Shown here: in pieces, positions 12,621 to 24,400 of the stretch | How the letters are laid out: each line of letters begins with the position of its first letter | How positions within the stretch are numbered: the stretch's first letter is position 1 | DNA from: Lytechinus pictus | Taxonomy: Eukaryota > Echinodermata > Echinoidea > Temnopleuroida > Toxopneustidae | DNA length: 64,000 nucleotides | Assembly (NCBI RefSeq): GCF_037042905.1 | Contig: NC_087247.1 | Span: forward strand, 39,221,920-39,285,919 | Direction: 5' to 3' | The notes under the pieces: model-generated | Databases searched by the model: none | The model's input: only the letters and a program-made list of their open reading frames with translations | What the model was told of the DNA's origin: nothing | Made by a program: the position numbers and the translations under genes

Positions 12621-13511
12621 GTGGAATGCCTCTGGCAGTCTCACCTGCATTACGCGATTCGCTTTATCAGCAATGCTGACTTTGAAGACAGCTATTGAAT
12701 AATTATTCACAGTAGAAAACACTCATATGATAATAAAACACCATGTTCATTGACCCAAAATGACCTTGACCATGATCATGTGATCTAAGCCGTGTGCAAA
12801 ACATTCATTCATACTTGATTACTCTTATGTCTATGTTTCATGAACTACATGTGTAGATTCATAAAATTATGATGCCTATTCAACAAATACCCCGAACATG
12901 GCCAAAGTTCCTTGACCTTAAATGACCTTTGGTCTTGGTCATGTGACCTGAAATGTGCACAGGATATTCAGGGATACATGATTACTCTTATGTCAAAGTT
13001 TCATGAACTAGATCCATAATCTTTTAAAGTTATGATGACAATTCCACAAATATCCCCAACATTATAAAAGTTCGTTGACCCTAAATGACCTTTGACCTTA
13101 GTCATGTGACCTCAAACTCGCACAGGATCTTCAGTGCTACTCTATTACCCTTATGTCTAAGTTTCATGAACTAGGTCCATATACTTTCTAAGTTATGACG
13201 ACATTCCAAAAACTTAACCTTGGTTAAGATTTCGATATTGATTCCCCCAACATGGTCTAAGTTCATTGACCCTAAATGACCTTTGACCTTGGTCATGTGA
13301 CCCGAAACTCAAGTAGAATGTTAAGTAATACTTGATTACCTTTATGCCGAAGTTTCATGAACTCGGTCCATAGACTTTCTAAGTTATAATGACATATCAA
13401 AAAATATACCTTGGTTAAGATTTCAATGTTGACGACGTACGCCGCCGTTGGCGACCGCCGTCGGAAAAGCGGCACATATTATGGTCTAGCTCTGCTATGC
13501 AGGCGAGACAA
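12621..13511. repeat. Family A repeat, complete copy with internal tandem units
   Basis: Begins gtggaatgcctctggcagtc and ends tctgctatgcaggcgagaca. The two ends are partial inverted copies (gtctcgcctgca facing tgcaggcgagac). Between them lie several units of about 150-190 bp, each with a conserved core: aatgacctttgacctt, ggtcatgtgacc, a cttatgtct...tttcatgaact block and aagttatgatg. Tandem cores lie near 12765, 12915, 13080 and 13270. There is no coding capacity. A non-autonomous DNA transposon is plausible, but a target duplication is not evident. Confidence 0.8.
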
Positions 13512-13695
13512 ACTATATTTTAAAGAGACGTGATGAAGGTCCGCCGTGCAATAATCATGCCTAATCATCATGTAACAAATTTAAAATTTGTGACGAGAAC
13601 ACAATTATTTCTCAATATATGATTCAACACAAGTGTTAATTGCATCAAGCTGAGTCCCATCTCGCCATTTGAACTCGTTTTGAATAAATACAAAC

Positions 13696-13843
13696 CTGTT
13701 ATTCTAGCAAGTACTGATGATTGGATGGATGGTCGTGACGGAGAGATGTAAACCAGAATGGTGAAAGTAAACATTAAAATCAAAGCACACCACAGAGCCA
13801 ATTTACTAATGGAAGCCATATTGAATTCCGATATTTAATCAAT
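13696..13843 (-). CDS. Carbohydrate sulfotransferase, first coding exon (signal anchor); start codon at 13819-13817
   Basis: The exon begins after a good acceptor (cattctcttttcag, AG at 13845-13844), so at least one 5' untranslated exon lies further upstream and was not found. ATG at 13819-13817 has A at -3 and G at +4, and an in-frame TAA six codons upstream argues that it is the true start. It encodes MASISKLALWCALILMFTF followed by TILVYISPSRPSIQSSVLARIT. This is a short cytoplasmic tail and one hydrophobic segment (about residues 7-26), the signal anchor of a type II Golgi membrane enzyme. The donor cag|gtttgt at 13696/13695 leaves phase 1, which fits the 83-nt exon at 7562-7644. An alternative phase-0 donor (tca|gtactt, exon end 13715) could splice straight to the catalytic exon but is a poorer site. 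Confidence 0.75.
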
Positions 13844-15530
13844 CTGAAAAGAGAATGAAAATAAGCGTTGAAAGTTAAAGCTACAACTAAAAGGTGAAAT
13901 AGGAATATATATCAGCATTATCAGTTTCATGTTTTTTCATAAAGAATAACTAGCAACGATTAATTCAAAAGATAAAACAAAACATATTGGACTCCGCATT
14001 TAGAATTAACACAAGGAATACAATCATTATCATCATTGTTACGTGTGTGCGTTTTTCCAATTAGGCGGAAATCCAAATGAAATATCAAATTTAAAAAAAA
14101 ATTGATTTTGTACAGTCTCCAGTTATGATTCACACAACCAACAATGAAGATGTTTCGAAAAATGACGCATCTTAATAATGAAACCTGACAGATAATCTTA
14201 TACAGTTTATAGAAATTGCACAGTTATTTCCTTAGTTAGAGCAAGAACAAACTTGTAGAAACAGAATGATTGATCATCACCGCAAGAAATGTTATCTTGG
14301 TTCCAAGTTATACACAAACTGGCCATGTCGGTGAGCAAATGCAAGTAAAACAAGATCACTTCTGTCAATTCGACCAACTCGATATCGTTGGTTTGTGCCC
14401 TTATCTTCCAGTGAAATACATGCCGCCAGGAACTTTGTTTCTATGCGTCTTGGTTTTATCATAGAGTATAGCTCTATGGTTTTATCGACAACTCACTTGC
14501 ACGCTCGTGATCAACACTGCATCTCGCATCCCCTACATTCTCGTCATCGTGATTGGATGTATATCGATTAGTGGAACGCAAGACTCCTCCTTCAACATCA
14601 TCCTCCGTGCATGCACGTGTTGTTCTCCCAACTCTCTTCTCACTCTTCACTCAATTTGTCTACCCCCCCCCCCCCCCGCAGTATGCCTACACTACCACTG
14701 TCAAAACTTTCATTTTGTTGGAAACCTCAAGACCTCGCTACGATCATACGAATGAAACCAATCATTTTCACGGTAAAAGGCCAACATTTTGATAAATGCG
14801 AAGATATTGAGTTTTTAATATTTTGAGACGTATTTTCCTCATGAATAAGGGTTTCGTCTCGAAGGTTAAACCAATGCAATGTAGAAGGTAACAAAAGCTT
14901 AATGTGGTGTTCACGTACGTGTATCCCAGCAGTGGTAAAGGAATTATTAATGGCAATTTGATAGGTAAAATGTTAGAGTGAGTATATTAACTGCTGTTAT
15001 TCTTCTTCATTTTTTTCTAGCAAATAAGATAATCATGCGGTCAATTAAGGGTTAATCTCAGTCAGATGTTCAGTGACTACAACCTTTTACAACATTTACA
15101 AACACATACGTTTCTTGTGTTTTCTGTTGTTATTCAAATATTCAAGTATATCTGCTTAATTTCAGGAAACTTTCTACCTACTCTAGGTTGAAGTCCCCTT
15201 TAACCTTTAAGATATGATCGTATTGCTGCTCAAATCGCTTTACAATGTAGACAGGGTCGGTCCTACATGCAAAGGAACACATACCCAAGATAATGGGTTC
15301 ATATCTAATGCCGATGGGATACGGCTGCATGGAGTGTTAAGAAAGACTTTGATTTATGAGTGCATCTGAGCAAACACAATCTACTCAAGCGTGAAATGAA
15401 GCAACCATGCAAAGAGTTAGCCCCTGCATCATAAACGACCAATAGTCTACCAAGACAGCCTACGCAATCCGGATAACAGAGGAACGAAAATATGGACAGG
15501 GTGATGGAAGGTAAATTTTTGGAAAGTATA
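13844..15530. other. Non-coding region upstream of the sulfotransferase coding exons
   Basis: AT-rich, with a C homopolymer at about 14664-14679. No promoter or 5' untranslated exon of the sulfotransferase could be located. Small reading frames (such as those around 14510-14830) cross the poly-C tract and have no recognisable domains. Confidence 0.5.
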
Positions 15531-15596
15531 GGAGCAGGAGCAGGAGTAAAAGTAGATGTTGGGGGAAGAAGGACTCAGGAGAAGAAGAAGAAGAAA

Positions 15597-15674
15597 GAAG
15601 TTTAGTAGAAGTAGTTGTAGTAGTAGTAGTAGTAGTAGTGGTGGTAGTATAGTAGTAGTGGTAGTATAGTAGTT

Positions 15675-15712
<38 letters not shown>

Positions 15713-15741
15713 AGTATAGTAGTAGTGGTAGTATAGTAGTT

Positions 15742-15774
<33 letters not shown>

Positions 15775-15794
15775 GTAGTATAGTAGTATTAGTG

Positions 15795-15855
<61 letters not shown>

Positions 15856-15890
15856 AAGTAGTAGTAGTAGAAGTAGTAGTAGTAGTAGTG

Positions 15891-15951
<61 letters not shown>

Positions 15952-16003
15952 AAGTAGTAGTAGTAGAAGTAGTAGTAGTAGTAGTATAGTAGTTAAAGGG
16001 AAC
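15597..16003. repeat. Long TAG/CTA trinucleotide microsatellite
   Basis: About 400 bp of (TAG)n with interruptions (tgg, tat, gaag). The first half shows a higher-order pattern in which a block of about 75 bp with gtggtggtagtatagtag recurs. It is preceded by purine-rich ggagcaggagcagg and gaagaagaag at 15530-15600. The open frames through it give poly-valine or poly-leucine and are not genes. Confidence 0.97.
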
Positions 16004-16147
16004 GTCAATATTATTCTACTCAAAACGATTCACACATCAAAAAGAAATTACTGATGTCAATATCAGAAATAATCAGATAAAAGGGACACAAGTTCTCTCT
16101 TTTTCCCACTCTATGGACATAATTATCGAATGATATTCATAATTAAA

Positions 16148-16245
16148 TCCCTCTCTCTCTCTCTCTGACAGCGCTCACTTCCCCGTCTCCCTCTCCTCCT
16201 CTCTCCCTATGTTTGTATGTCTCCCCCCCCCCCCCTCTCTCTCTG
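16148..16245. repeat. CT-rich microsatellite with C run
   Basis: Two (CT)n blocks separated by pyrimidine-rich DNA and a C homopolymer. Similar in make-up to 10558-10595 and 37563-37590. Confidence 0.9.
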
Positions 16246-16631
16246 CATGCCCTCACAACCCTGAAGACATGTCTGGAGTGATATAGGGTCAATAATTACA
16301 AATAAGATAGAGCGCCACTCTCATCGATCGTTAATAAAATCGCTGGTGGGTATTCTTCCCATTTAGTCGTTTCAAAAGCCAGGTGATGGCAAGATTGAAT
16401 TAATAAAGGTTCTATATGTGAAGAAAAAAATACGAATCACGGAGGTTGGGGATGTCTGCGTGGGCATGTTATTATTTCCACAGTCATGTAGAATCTATTC
16501 TCTTGCATTAACGTCAAGATCAGAGCTCAAGCTATAATAACATTTCCATACAGAAATCTTTAATGAGCCTACTTTCCCCATGTATGTTTTTTTTTGTTGG
16601 GGGTGTTTGTTTTCTTATCTTATGTTTGTTA

Positions 16632-16679
16632 ACCATGGGTTGGCTGGTAGATTCCTTGGGTTCCTCTACGGTAAACACA
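16632..16679 (+). repeat. 48-bp inverted repeat, left copy
   Basis: Begins accatgggttggctggtaga and is perfectly complementary over 48 bp to 18086-18133. The mate is about 1.4 kb away and no other sequence nearby is shared. See the matching finding. Confidence 0.85.
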
Positions 16680-18053
16680 TTGTTTAAAATGTATGCAACG
16701 CTGTTTACTATAACGAACCTTACAGTAATAATATTGTTTAATAGTTTGAACAACCATGCATATTTTATTGAGAAATTGAAAAATATATAATGTCATACTT
16801 TTGACTTATCAAATCAAAATCATAAGACTTTGTAAGTAGACATGACAAATTGGAATATCTCGCCAATCTCATCAAGTGGAATAGCACTTTTAGGCTTCCT
16901 AACAACCCTTCTCAAAACATAGACTACAGATTTACAACTAAAAACACCTAGCTTGGTTAGACAAGCAACCTGGGCGTGTGATGTCGGACGCTCTATTCTA
17001 GGTTTGCGAGGAAAATCCAGGCTAGCATCCTAACAAGAATGCTTCGGTCCTTCCTTCTTGGATGTTCACGTTGATGAGATTCTGATTTAATATTCCTAAT
17101 TGTAAAATCCAATTAAATAAGCGGTGAAGAGGAATTATCTAAGAGCAATATAGGTGAACGGCAGAATCGTAATGCGAATCGTCAGCCCCCTTGGATGACT
17201 TCTTTCGAGAACTCTTTTGATATTTCTGATAATCGACGTTCAAACTATTTCAAATCTAATTGAGAAGTTTTCTTATCATCACACGATTACATTAAAACAA
17301 AGTTATACAGATATAAATTATTACAGATTCAAAGAAAGAGAAAGGTGGTGATCTTCAGTATAATAAAAGGGGATCATTGTTAACAAATAAACCTTGGATA
17401 AAAAAGAAAGACAACAAAATGACATTTATTTCCTTCTGATGCCATTCTACGTCACATGACATGCGGGAAGATGGGTATTGTTGTTAATCAGAATGCATAA
17501 GCCTATAATGTACTTCGTTTGTAGGAAAGACTATCGGGCTGGCAAACGTCATGGAACACAATTTATTTCGGTATTTAATATACGTTTTTCAACACATGCT
17601 TTATCTAATTCACGGTATGATATTCACATTTCATACAGAAGCAAATAATTACTGTTTTAGCCCATCAACACCCGCCCCTCCATCCACCCGTAACCTCCCC
17701 CCGGACATAGATGAACACGTCGACTATTACCTTGCTTCTTTCGGGTAATCATTAGAATTTCATTTTACATTAGAATTTCTCTAGCAATGTGCAAAAAAAA
17801 GCGGGATAAACTGAAATACATTCTTGTTAGCACAGACAGGTCAATTATGCAAGGTGAAATGTCTTTATTACTCGAGCGCCTATGTAATTTGATATGTCTT
17901 CTTTTACATTCTATCTACGGCTTTTAAATCATGGCGGCCATATTCGCAGGATCTAGGATTTCATGAAAGAGGGCCAGTCAGTTGGGTCAATTTCCTTGGA
18001 TAGTTTTGACTAGAAAATGCCGTAGAATAGATTTTAAAAGGAGCATAGCTCTC
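16680..18053. other. Non-coding interval between the two 48-bp inverted copies
   Basis: AT-rich, without recognisable genes or repeats. If the flanking inverted copies are the ends of one element, this would be its interior, but it shows no internal symmetry or coding potential. Confidence 0.4.
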
Positions 18054-18054
18054 A

Positions 18055-18090
<36 letters not shown>
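18054..18090. repeat. AT/GT dinucleotide microsatellite
   Basis: (AT)n followed by (GT)n, directly abutting the right copy of the 48-bp inverted repeat. Confidence 0.95.
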
Positions 18091-18133
18091 TTACCGTAGA
18101 GGAACCCAAGGAATCTACCAGCCAACCCATGGT
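18086..18133 (-). repeat. 48-bp inverted repeat, right copy
   Basis: Perfect reverse complement of 16632-16679. It is flanked on its left by an AT/GT microsatellite, a common landing site for small elements. Confidence 0.85.
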
Positions 18134-18858
18134 AAATAAACAAAAGATATATATATAACTCGTCAAAAGAGTGCCATGATGATTTTTGGGTAAAACGTGT
18201 TCATGTGCTGTCTACTGAATCTGTTTATGGTTCAATTTGAGAGCGATATTATTTTTTTTTAAAGATGATGCATACTTCTTCCATTTTTTTCTTCATCATC
18301 TTTTATAACTTGTCGTTATATATTAATGATATTAATGTTCATTCTCTTCATCATCTCCCGCTTTCGCCACCTTTGAGTATTTAATGAAAAAAAAAGCGAT
18401 ATACGTTTTTCATTTTCCCTCTCTTCCATTGTAACCCTTCTCTTCATCTTTCTCTTCTATTTATATAAGTTTCTCTCTCTCTCTTTGCCTCTCAATATGA
18501 TTTTCCGAATCCGTCTTTCTTGTCCTAACGTATTTGGCTGAACATCAACAAGGCATGCCATCAATTTTGAAGATATATTGCCAATCGGAGGAAAAGACTG
18601 TCGTAAGATAATGCACTTTACATGATTATCTCTACTGATCTATGCAAACACCGATCCATTTTATGAGACAGTAATAAATCGTAACTTAATCCGAAGAAAA
18701 GTGGTAACACGACTTGAAATTCTTTTCCAACAGCGTTATAGCACGCCAATGTTGTGGTGCTTCATCTCAACCATGGACCTATTGTGTTTCAACCAACCTA
18801 ATATTGTAATGAATGAATAAAATGAAACTTTATTCGTTACATACATGAGGATGTGCCG
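18134..18858. other. Non-coding spacer
   Basis: AT-rich DNA with pyrimidine-rich stretches (a short CT run near 18473-18485). A gaatgaataaaatgaaac segment just before 18840 resembles a LINE-type 3' tail but is too short to assign. Confidence 0.4.
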
Positions 18859-19069
18859 AGTGGAACACCTCTGGCAGTCTCGCCTGCATTGCGCGATTCG
18901 ATGTAGCAGCAGTGATGACTTTGAAACAGCTATTGAATAATTATTCACAAAAGAAAACATTCATAAGATGTTAAAATACTATATCCAACGACCCAAAATG
19001 ACCTTTAACCATGAGCATGTAAGCTAAGATGTTTGCAAAACAATCATTTATACTTTAATTACCCTTATG

Positions 19070-20275
19070 CATAGGCGGATCCATGGGGGGCCGATTAATG
19101 GTTAAAAATGTATCAACTGATTACTAATGCATCCTATCAGGCCATAATATCATCAGATTCCGCGCCCTCATTATGCATTAATAGATAAGATGTCAATTTA
19201 ATAATTAAATTGCCCCTTTTGTTCATTCAGTTATTCAGTTTCAGATCACAATATCAAAATTTTTCTGCTCGCCCTTTGTGCTCGAATTATTAATGTAGGA
19301 AGATACCCTCTTCCTCATCCTTTTCATGATTTACAACACATGAATAGAGTGTCCCGTTCTAGGTCTAAATCTCGATTTTCCCGTTCGCGCTTCGCGCTCG
19401 CATCAATTGTTTAGTTATATAGCTAACATGTTCACGATTACAAAAATTGATTAAAAATTTCTATTCTTCATGTAATTTTTCAGCGAGCTTCGCGTTCGCA
19501 TTATTTGATTGTTGAAATATGTAACGTCTTCATGGCTAAGTGCAAGCAGTCCTTAAAGGCACTTTTCGATCAGTTAAAAACGTATACAAACATTTTCTGC
19601 TCGCGCTTTGCGCTCGCATTATTAATGTAGGAAGATCCCCTCTTACTCATCCTTTTCATGGTTTACAAAACATGAATAGAGTGTCCCGTTCTAGGTCTTA
19701 ATCTCGAATTTTTCCGCTCGCGCTCGCATCAATAATTGTTTAGTTATATAGCTATCCTGTTCACGATTACAAACATTGATTAAAATTTTCCATTCTTTAA
19801 GTAGAAATGTCAACATTTTTCAGGTCGCGCTTCGCGCTCGCATTATTTGATTGTTTAAATATGTAACGTCTTCATGGCTAACTGTAAGCAGTCTTTAACA
19901 GGTAGGCCTACCTTTTCGATCAGTTCAAAACGTGTATCAAAAGTTTCTGCTCGCGCTTCGCGTTCGTAGTAATTATTTAGTTGCAGGCACATCTTTTTCA
20001 GGATAAAAACTTTGCCCAGAATGTTCAAATTTTAGGAAAAAATACATACAATTTTTTTTTTAATTTGCTCGCGCTTCGCGCTCGCATTATAAAAAAAGGA
20101 TTATGATATTACATATTTATGTTGATTTATAGAATAAAGCTAAGAAGTGACTTTTGGGACTACCCCCTTCAAAGAAACAAACAAAAATTCATCTTCGAGC
20201 GGCCGATCGGGGAAAACATGGCTGAAAAAAAAAATCCGCCCCCCCCCCTATTGGCGAAGGCTGGATCCGCCCCTG
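19070..20275. mobile_element. Nested TIR element carrying the CpG-rich gctcgcgcttcgcgctcgc cassette, 1.2 kb
   Basis: The left end is cataggcggatcca and the right end in reverse complement is caggggcggatcca. CTTATG precedes (19064-19069) and follows (20276-20281), and the host family A sequence reads through with a single CTTATG, so the duplication is 6 bp. The interior repeats units with the motif gctcgcgcttcgcgctcgca. A block of about 330 bp (from about 19260) is itself duplicated (from about 19590), sharing taggaagat, catgaatagagtgtcccgtt and gtaacgtcttcatggct. No transposase. The caggggcgg end resembles hAT termini, but hAT normally makes 8-bp duplications. Confidence 0.85.
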
Positions 20276-20487
20276 CTTATGTCTGTTTCATGAACTAGAT
20301 CTATAAACTTTCTAAGTTATGATGCCAATACAACGAATACCCCCAACATGAGCAAAGTTCATTGGCCCTAAATGACATTTGACCTTGGTCATGTGACCTG
20401 AAACTCGCAAAGGATGTTCAGTGATACTTGATTGTCTTGATATACTCTTATGTCTAAGTTTTATGAACTAGATCCATAAACTTTTAA

Positions 20488-21022
20488 TCCTATCCAGGCC
20501 GGGGGGCCTCGGAGCCCCCCCCCCCCCTCAACGATTCGCGCAATATTTTCGTCGCACGAAATTTTTTGACCGCTCGCTGACTTTTTACTTTCAAATCTTG
20601 CGCAACTTTTGAGACCAGTTTTGCGTCACCCGGGTATGCGGTTCCGAAATTACGCAACATGCATGTCAGACCAAAATTTGCCCAAAACGTGATTTCGTGT
20701 AAAAAGTCAATGCAAATTGTGTTTCAACCAAAAATCATATATGAATGATTATTTTTAGTTTTGCTAGTCTAGATGTATTCATTTTATGATGCTTATGATC
20801 TCAGAAGAGTCCCAAACAAATTTCATTGAAAAATTAATGAAAAACATAAGGTAAAACAACAACAACATACATAAAAATTGCAAAAAAAACAATGTAATAC
20901 ATAAGAAACTGATATCACAATGTTTTCATGTAAACTTGCTAAGAACAACACAAAGAGTTTTTCAACGGCCGAGATCTCAAGGGCCATATGAACTCCCAAA
21001 ATACCCCGGCCTATACATAGGG
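20488..21022. mobile_element. Nested 535-bp piggyBac-like element, TTAA-flanked
   Basis: TTAA precedes (20484-20487) and follows (21023-21026), while the host family A sequence needs only one TTAA at this point. The right end in reverse complement reads ccctatgtataggccgggg and the left end tcctatccaggccgggg. TTAA followed by CCCT is typical of piggyBac termini. A G/C-rich hairpin (ggccggggggcctcggagcc) lies just inside the left end. No coding capacity. Confidence 0.82.
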
Positions 21023-21486
21023 TTAAAGTTACGATGGTGATTCAACAAATACCCCCAACATGGCCAAAGTTCATTGACCGTAAATGACCTTTGACCTTGT
21101 TCATGTGACCTGAAACTTGCACAGGATGTTAAAGTGATACTTGATCACTCTAATGTCCAAGTTTTATGAATTTGCTCCATAAAAATTTAAAGTTACGATG
21201 GAAATTCAACAAATACCCCTAACATGCCCAAAGTTCATTGACCCGAAATGACCTTTGAACTTGGTCATGTGACCTGAAACTCGGGCAGGATGATAAGTAA
21301 TACTTCATCACCCTTATATGTAGTAATACTTCATTACCCTTATATGTAAGTTTAATGAACAAGGTCCATATACTTTCTAAGTTATGATGTCATTTCAAAA
21401 ACTTAACCTTAGGTTAAGATTTGATATTGACGCCGCCGCCGCCGTTGAAAAAGCGGCGCCTATAGTCTCGCTCCGCAGGCAAGACA

Positions 21487-24400
21487 ATATAAATATTAGT
21501 CAACAATGATGCATTGCATGAAAACTTCCGACAAATGAAGATGTAATTTGTGATATATCAGAACATTTTCCATAAACCAGAACTTGACTCATTGTTCAAC
21601 AAACAAAGGAAAATACGTATTTTTAGTAATTTTCTAATAAAATTTTCATATTAAATTTAAAAAATCACGACAAAATATCGAAAATGTGTGTAAGCTTGGT
21701 TCTTCTCATAGAGTTCTCTTATGTGAAACAAAAATATCATAATCGGTTGGAAAATGACGAATAATTTTTCCGATTTTCATATAACTTACGCATAAAGCTG
21801 AACATTGTTACTAGAGAGTTGGCCCTATATAGCCTTGGGATATTGAAGTATACACTCTCAGCTGCATGATATCATGAAATCATGAAAATGACTACATAAC
21901 CGTTTAATTATTAATTTCACAAATATGACATTAATGTGAGCAAAAACACCAGAGACATGAGTGTCATGTGTGCATTGGTATAGATTGAGAGACTACTCAT
22001 GTAAAGAATGGCATTAAGGATATATATTTTAATTGTAAAGTTCCATGAAGGACGATAACTTTATCTAATCCCATTATCATTTTTGTTACCATTAATAAAC
22101 ACTAAAGATAACGCTCATCTGTTTAAGTTATTATTCACTCACATCATATTCCTTCCTGTGTACAGTGAACTTTTGCATCCATATCTTGCAATTCTAACTA
22201 AAAAAGAGATTGCTGAAATAAAGACAGCCCAAAACCCCCCAATAAATTCGCCTTGGTTGTTCTTGCCAAAAAAAAACAATTCGCATTTTCAATAGCAGAT
22301 ATTTGGATATATAGGCAACGTCAAGCCAAAATAATTCAACTACATTTAACGCCAATATTCGTATTAATTACGTTTAATAGTGGATTTTTCCAATATTTGA
22401 AAAACACACCATTTAAACTATCATTTCCATAATAAAACACTGACAAGTAATTTGGCAGTCTATTAAGGTTACAGGCTATGCACGTTAAATTCAAATGCAA
22501 AGTCCACCCCAATAACAACTTGATTTGAATAATAGAGAAAAATCAATTAAGCAAACCACTGTAATTTAATCAAAATCCAATTTGGGGCGTTAAATCATTA
22601 CATGTGTTGCTTCATAAAATAACCATACGCACAACATTCGAGTATTTAAATTTAAGGGAAATGCGATTATGTAACGCATCGTTTTTGTGATTATTGTGAT
22701 TATTTCGAAATCTTCTTGATTATTAATTCTATTCATTTCATCGGTAAAGTACTAAAGTATGACAATACAACAGGAATGGTAATGCGTAACTATAATTGGC
22801 TCCATGTATATCACTCTTTCGAGAAACAAAGCAAACCTTATTAGAAAATGCAATAGTCTTATTTAATATCCGAGCAGATGGAATTTTCATTATTTGTATC
22901 ATCTGATTTTACTTAATTCATTTATATCCATTATTTGGACTTGGCCTTTAAACTTGATATGGACCATGGTGAAGATTGAAGGTATTCTGTATATGGACCG
23001 ATGCTCTAATTTCTCAGGTAATGTTTACTATATATATCGCATATTCACTTAACTTGCTTAACAAAATGCACCAAAAAACACAAACAGATGCACCTCAAAA
23101 TAAAAAAAGAGGAAAACAAAATAAGAGACAAAAAAAGAATTGGAAGAGGGTACAGGGGAAATTAACAAAATTAGAACAGGGGGAAAGGAGAAAGATGCTG
23201 GATTGAGTGAAGACACGAACCCAGTCTGTAGATGGACAGTGAAAGGAATATTGATCTATGTCATTGGCATCGCCTACGATCGAGCTTTACAAACAAGATA
23301 GTGGTCGTAAAGACCCTGTCACACTCGTAAAGAATCAGAAGCAATCCAGTAGAATTGGCTAAAACAAGTTTTGTTTCTTAATTCAGGCAATCTGATGAGG
23401 ACCTTTTTTTTTTTTAAGTTTGCAAGATTTTGTCTGACCATGTGGATTTGGTGGCTCCTTGATGCCTCCAGCAGGCGACGACCGCGTCTTGAAGATGCGT
23501 GGTGTTTCCTAATAGACCTAATCTCTAAAATGAAATCAAAATGTGTAATTATTGTCATTGCGAATGTTGATGGAATTGTCAACGAATATAATTTTTTTTT
23601 TTATATTCAGACTGATTTTTAAATGTCGTTTTTTTTATATTATATATTAATACCTAGGTGAAAAGCTTGAATTGTTCATGAGAATAGATAGCGTTCATAT
23701 CAGGCTCATGCAGTAACCAAGGCATCCGGAATGAACTGATAATTTATGATTATTTAGAATATGTACAGTGAATACACAAGATTGTTCCTAAAGATAAAAA
23801 TACATTTAATCCGTCCGCACTTCCACTCATTCTGCTTGTAGTGTGACTAGGGTATTAGATTATGGATGGTACTAGTCGGGGGTGATCGAGTGAAGTGCCC
23901 GGGCAGGAAGCACCTGTCTCTACGCATACTAAATAAGATGTAAAGTGAGTCCCGGTGTCAATTTGGGAACCAATTTTCCAAACTAAAAGGAGTCGTTATT
24001 CAACCATTTAAAAGCTCGATGCGACACCTCATGTCGATATGGATTGATTTATACTTTGACATCTATGCGACCAAGATACCAAGGTACATAACACCCAATA
24101 TTCAATTAAGTTAATTCCCATTTATGTGAACATAATTATCTACCTTTTCTATTTCAATAATAAAAAAAAGAATTAATAATTGCATACAGCATAACGACCG
24201 ATAGTTTCATCAATGAAAAAATATCTGAATATCAATTCAGTATAAGCTTTTTATCTAATTATCCAAACTATTATTATTTCATCTAGTGTATTAATTTTTT
24301 TATATCATATCATTTATCGTTATCTAATAATGGGGTATTAGAAGGCGTGATAACTGAAGAAAATAAATTAATTGTTTTACATAGTCTGAACTTTGAATTG

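Larger units (their letters stand above)
7645..13695 (-). other. Intron 1 of the sulfotransferase gene, 6.05 kb, filled with repeats
   Basis: Bounded by the donor cag|gtttgt at 13696/13695 and the acceptor at 7646-7645. From low to high coordinate it contains a 1.9-kb terminal-inverted-repeat element (7998-9869), a CT/C microsatellite (about 10558-10593), a tRNA-derived SINE (10781-11075) and two family A repeats (11170-12008 and 12621-13511). The stretch 9870-10780 shows nothing beyond a possible repeat edge near 9960-10025 (C-rich, ending in a caccaccgc motif). Open frames in the intron belong to these repeats. Confidence 0.65.
18859..21486. repeat. Family A repeat split by two nested insertions
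   Basis: The family A sequence occupies 18859-19069, 20282-20487 and 21027-21486. Joined conceptually, these pieces read like the intact copies: the ggcagtctcgcctgcatt start, repeated aatgacctttgaccttg...ggtcatgtgacc units, and a ctccgcaggcaagaca end. The two gaps are separate insertions with their own ends and target duplications (19070-20275 and 20488-21022), so this copy predates both. Confidence 0.85.

Noticed and set aside
15766..16023. Poly-leucine and poly-valine reading frames
   Set aside because: Both are translations of the TAG/CTA microsatellite.
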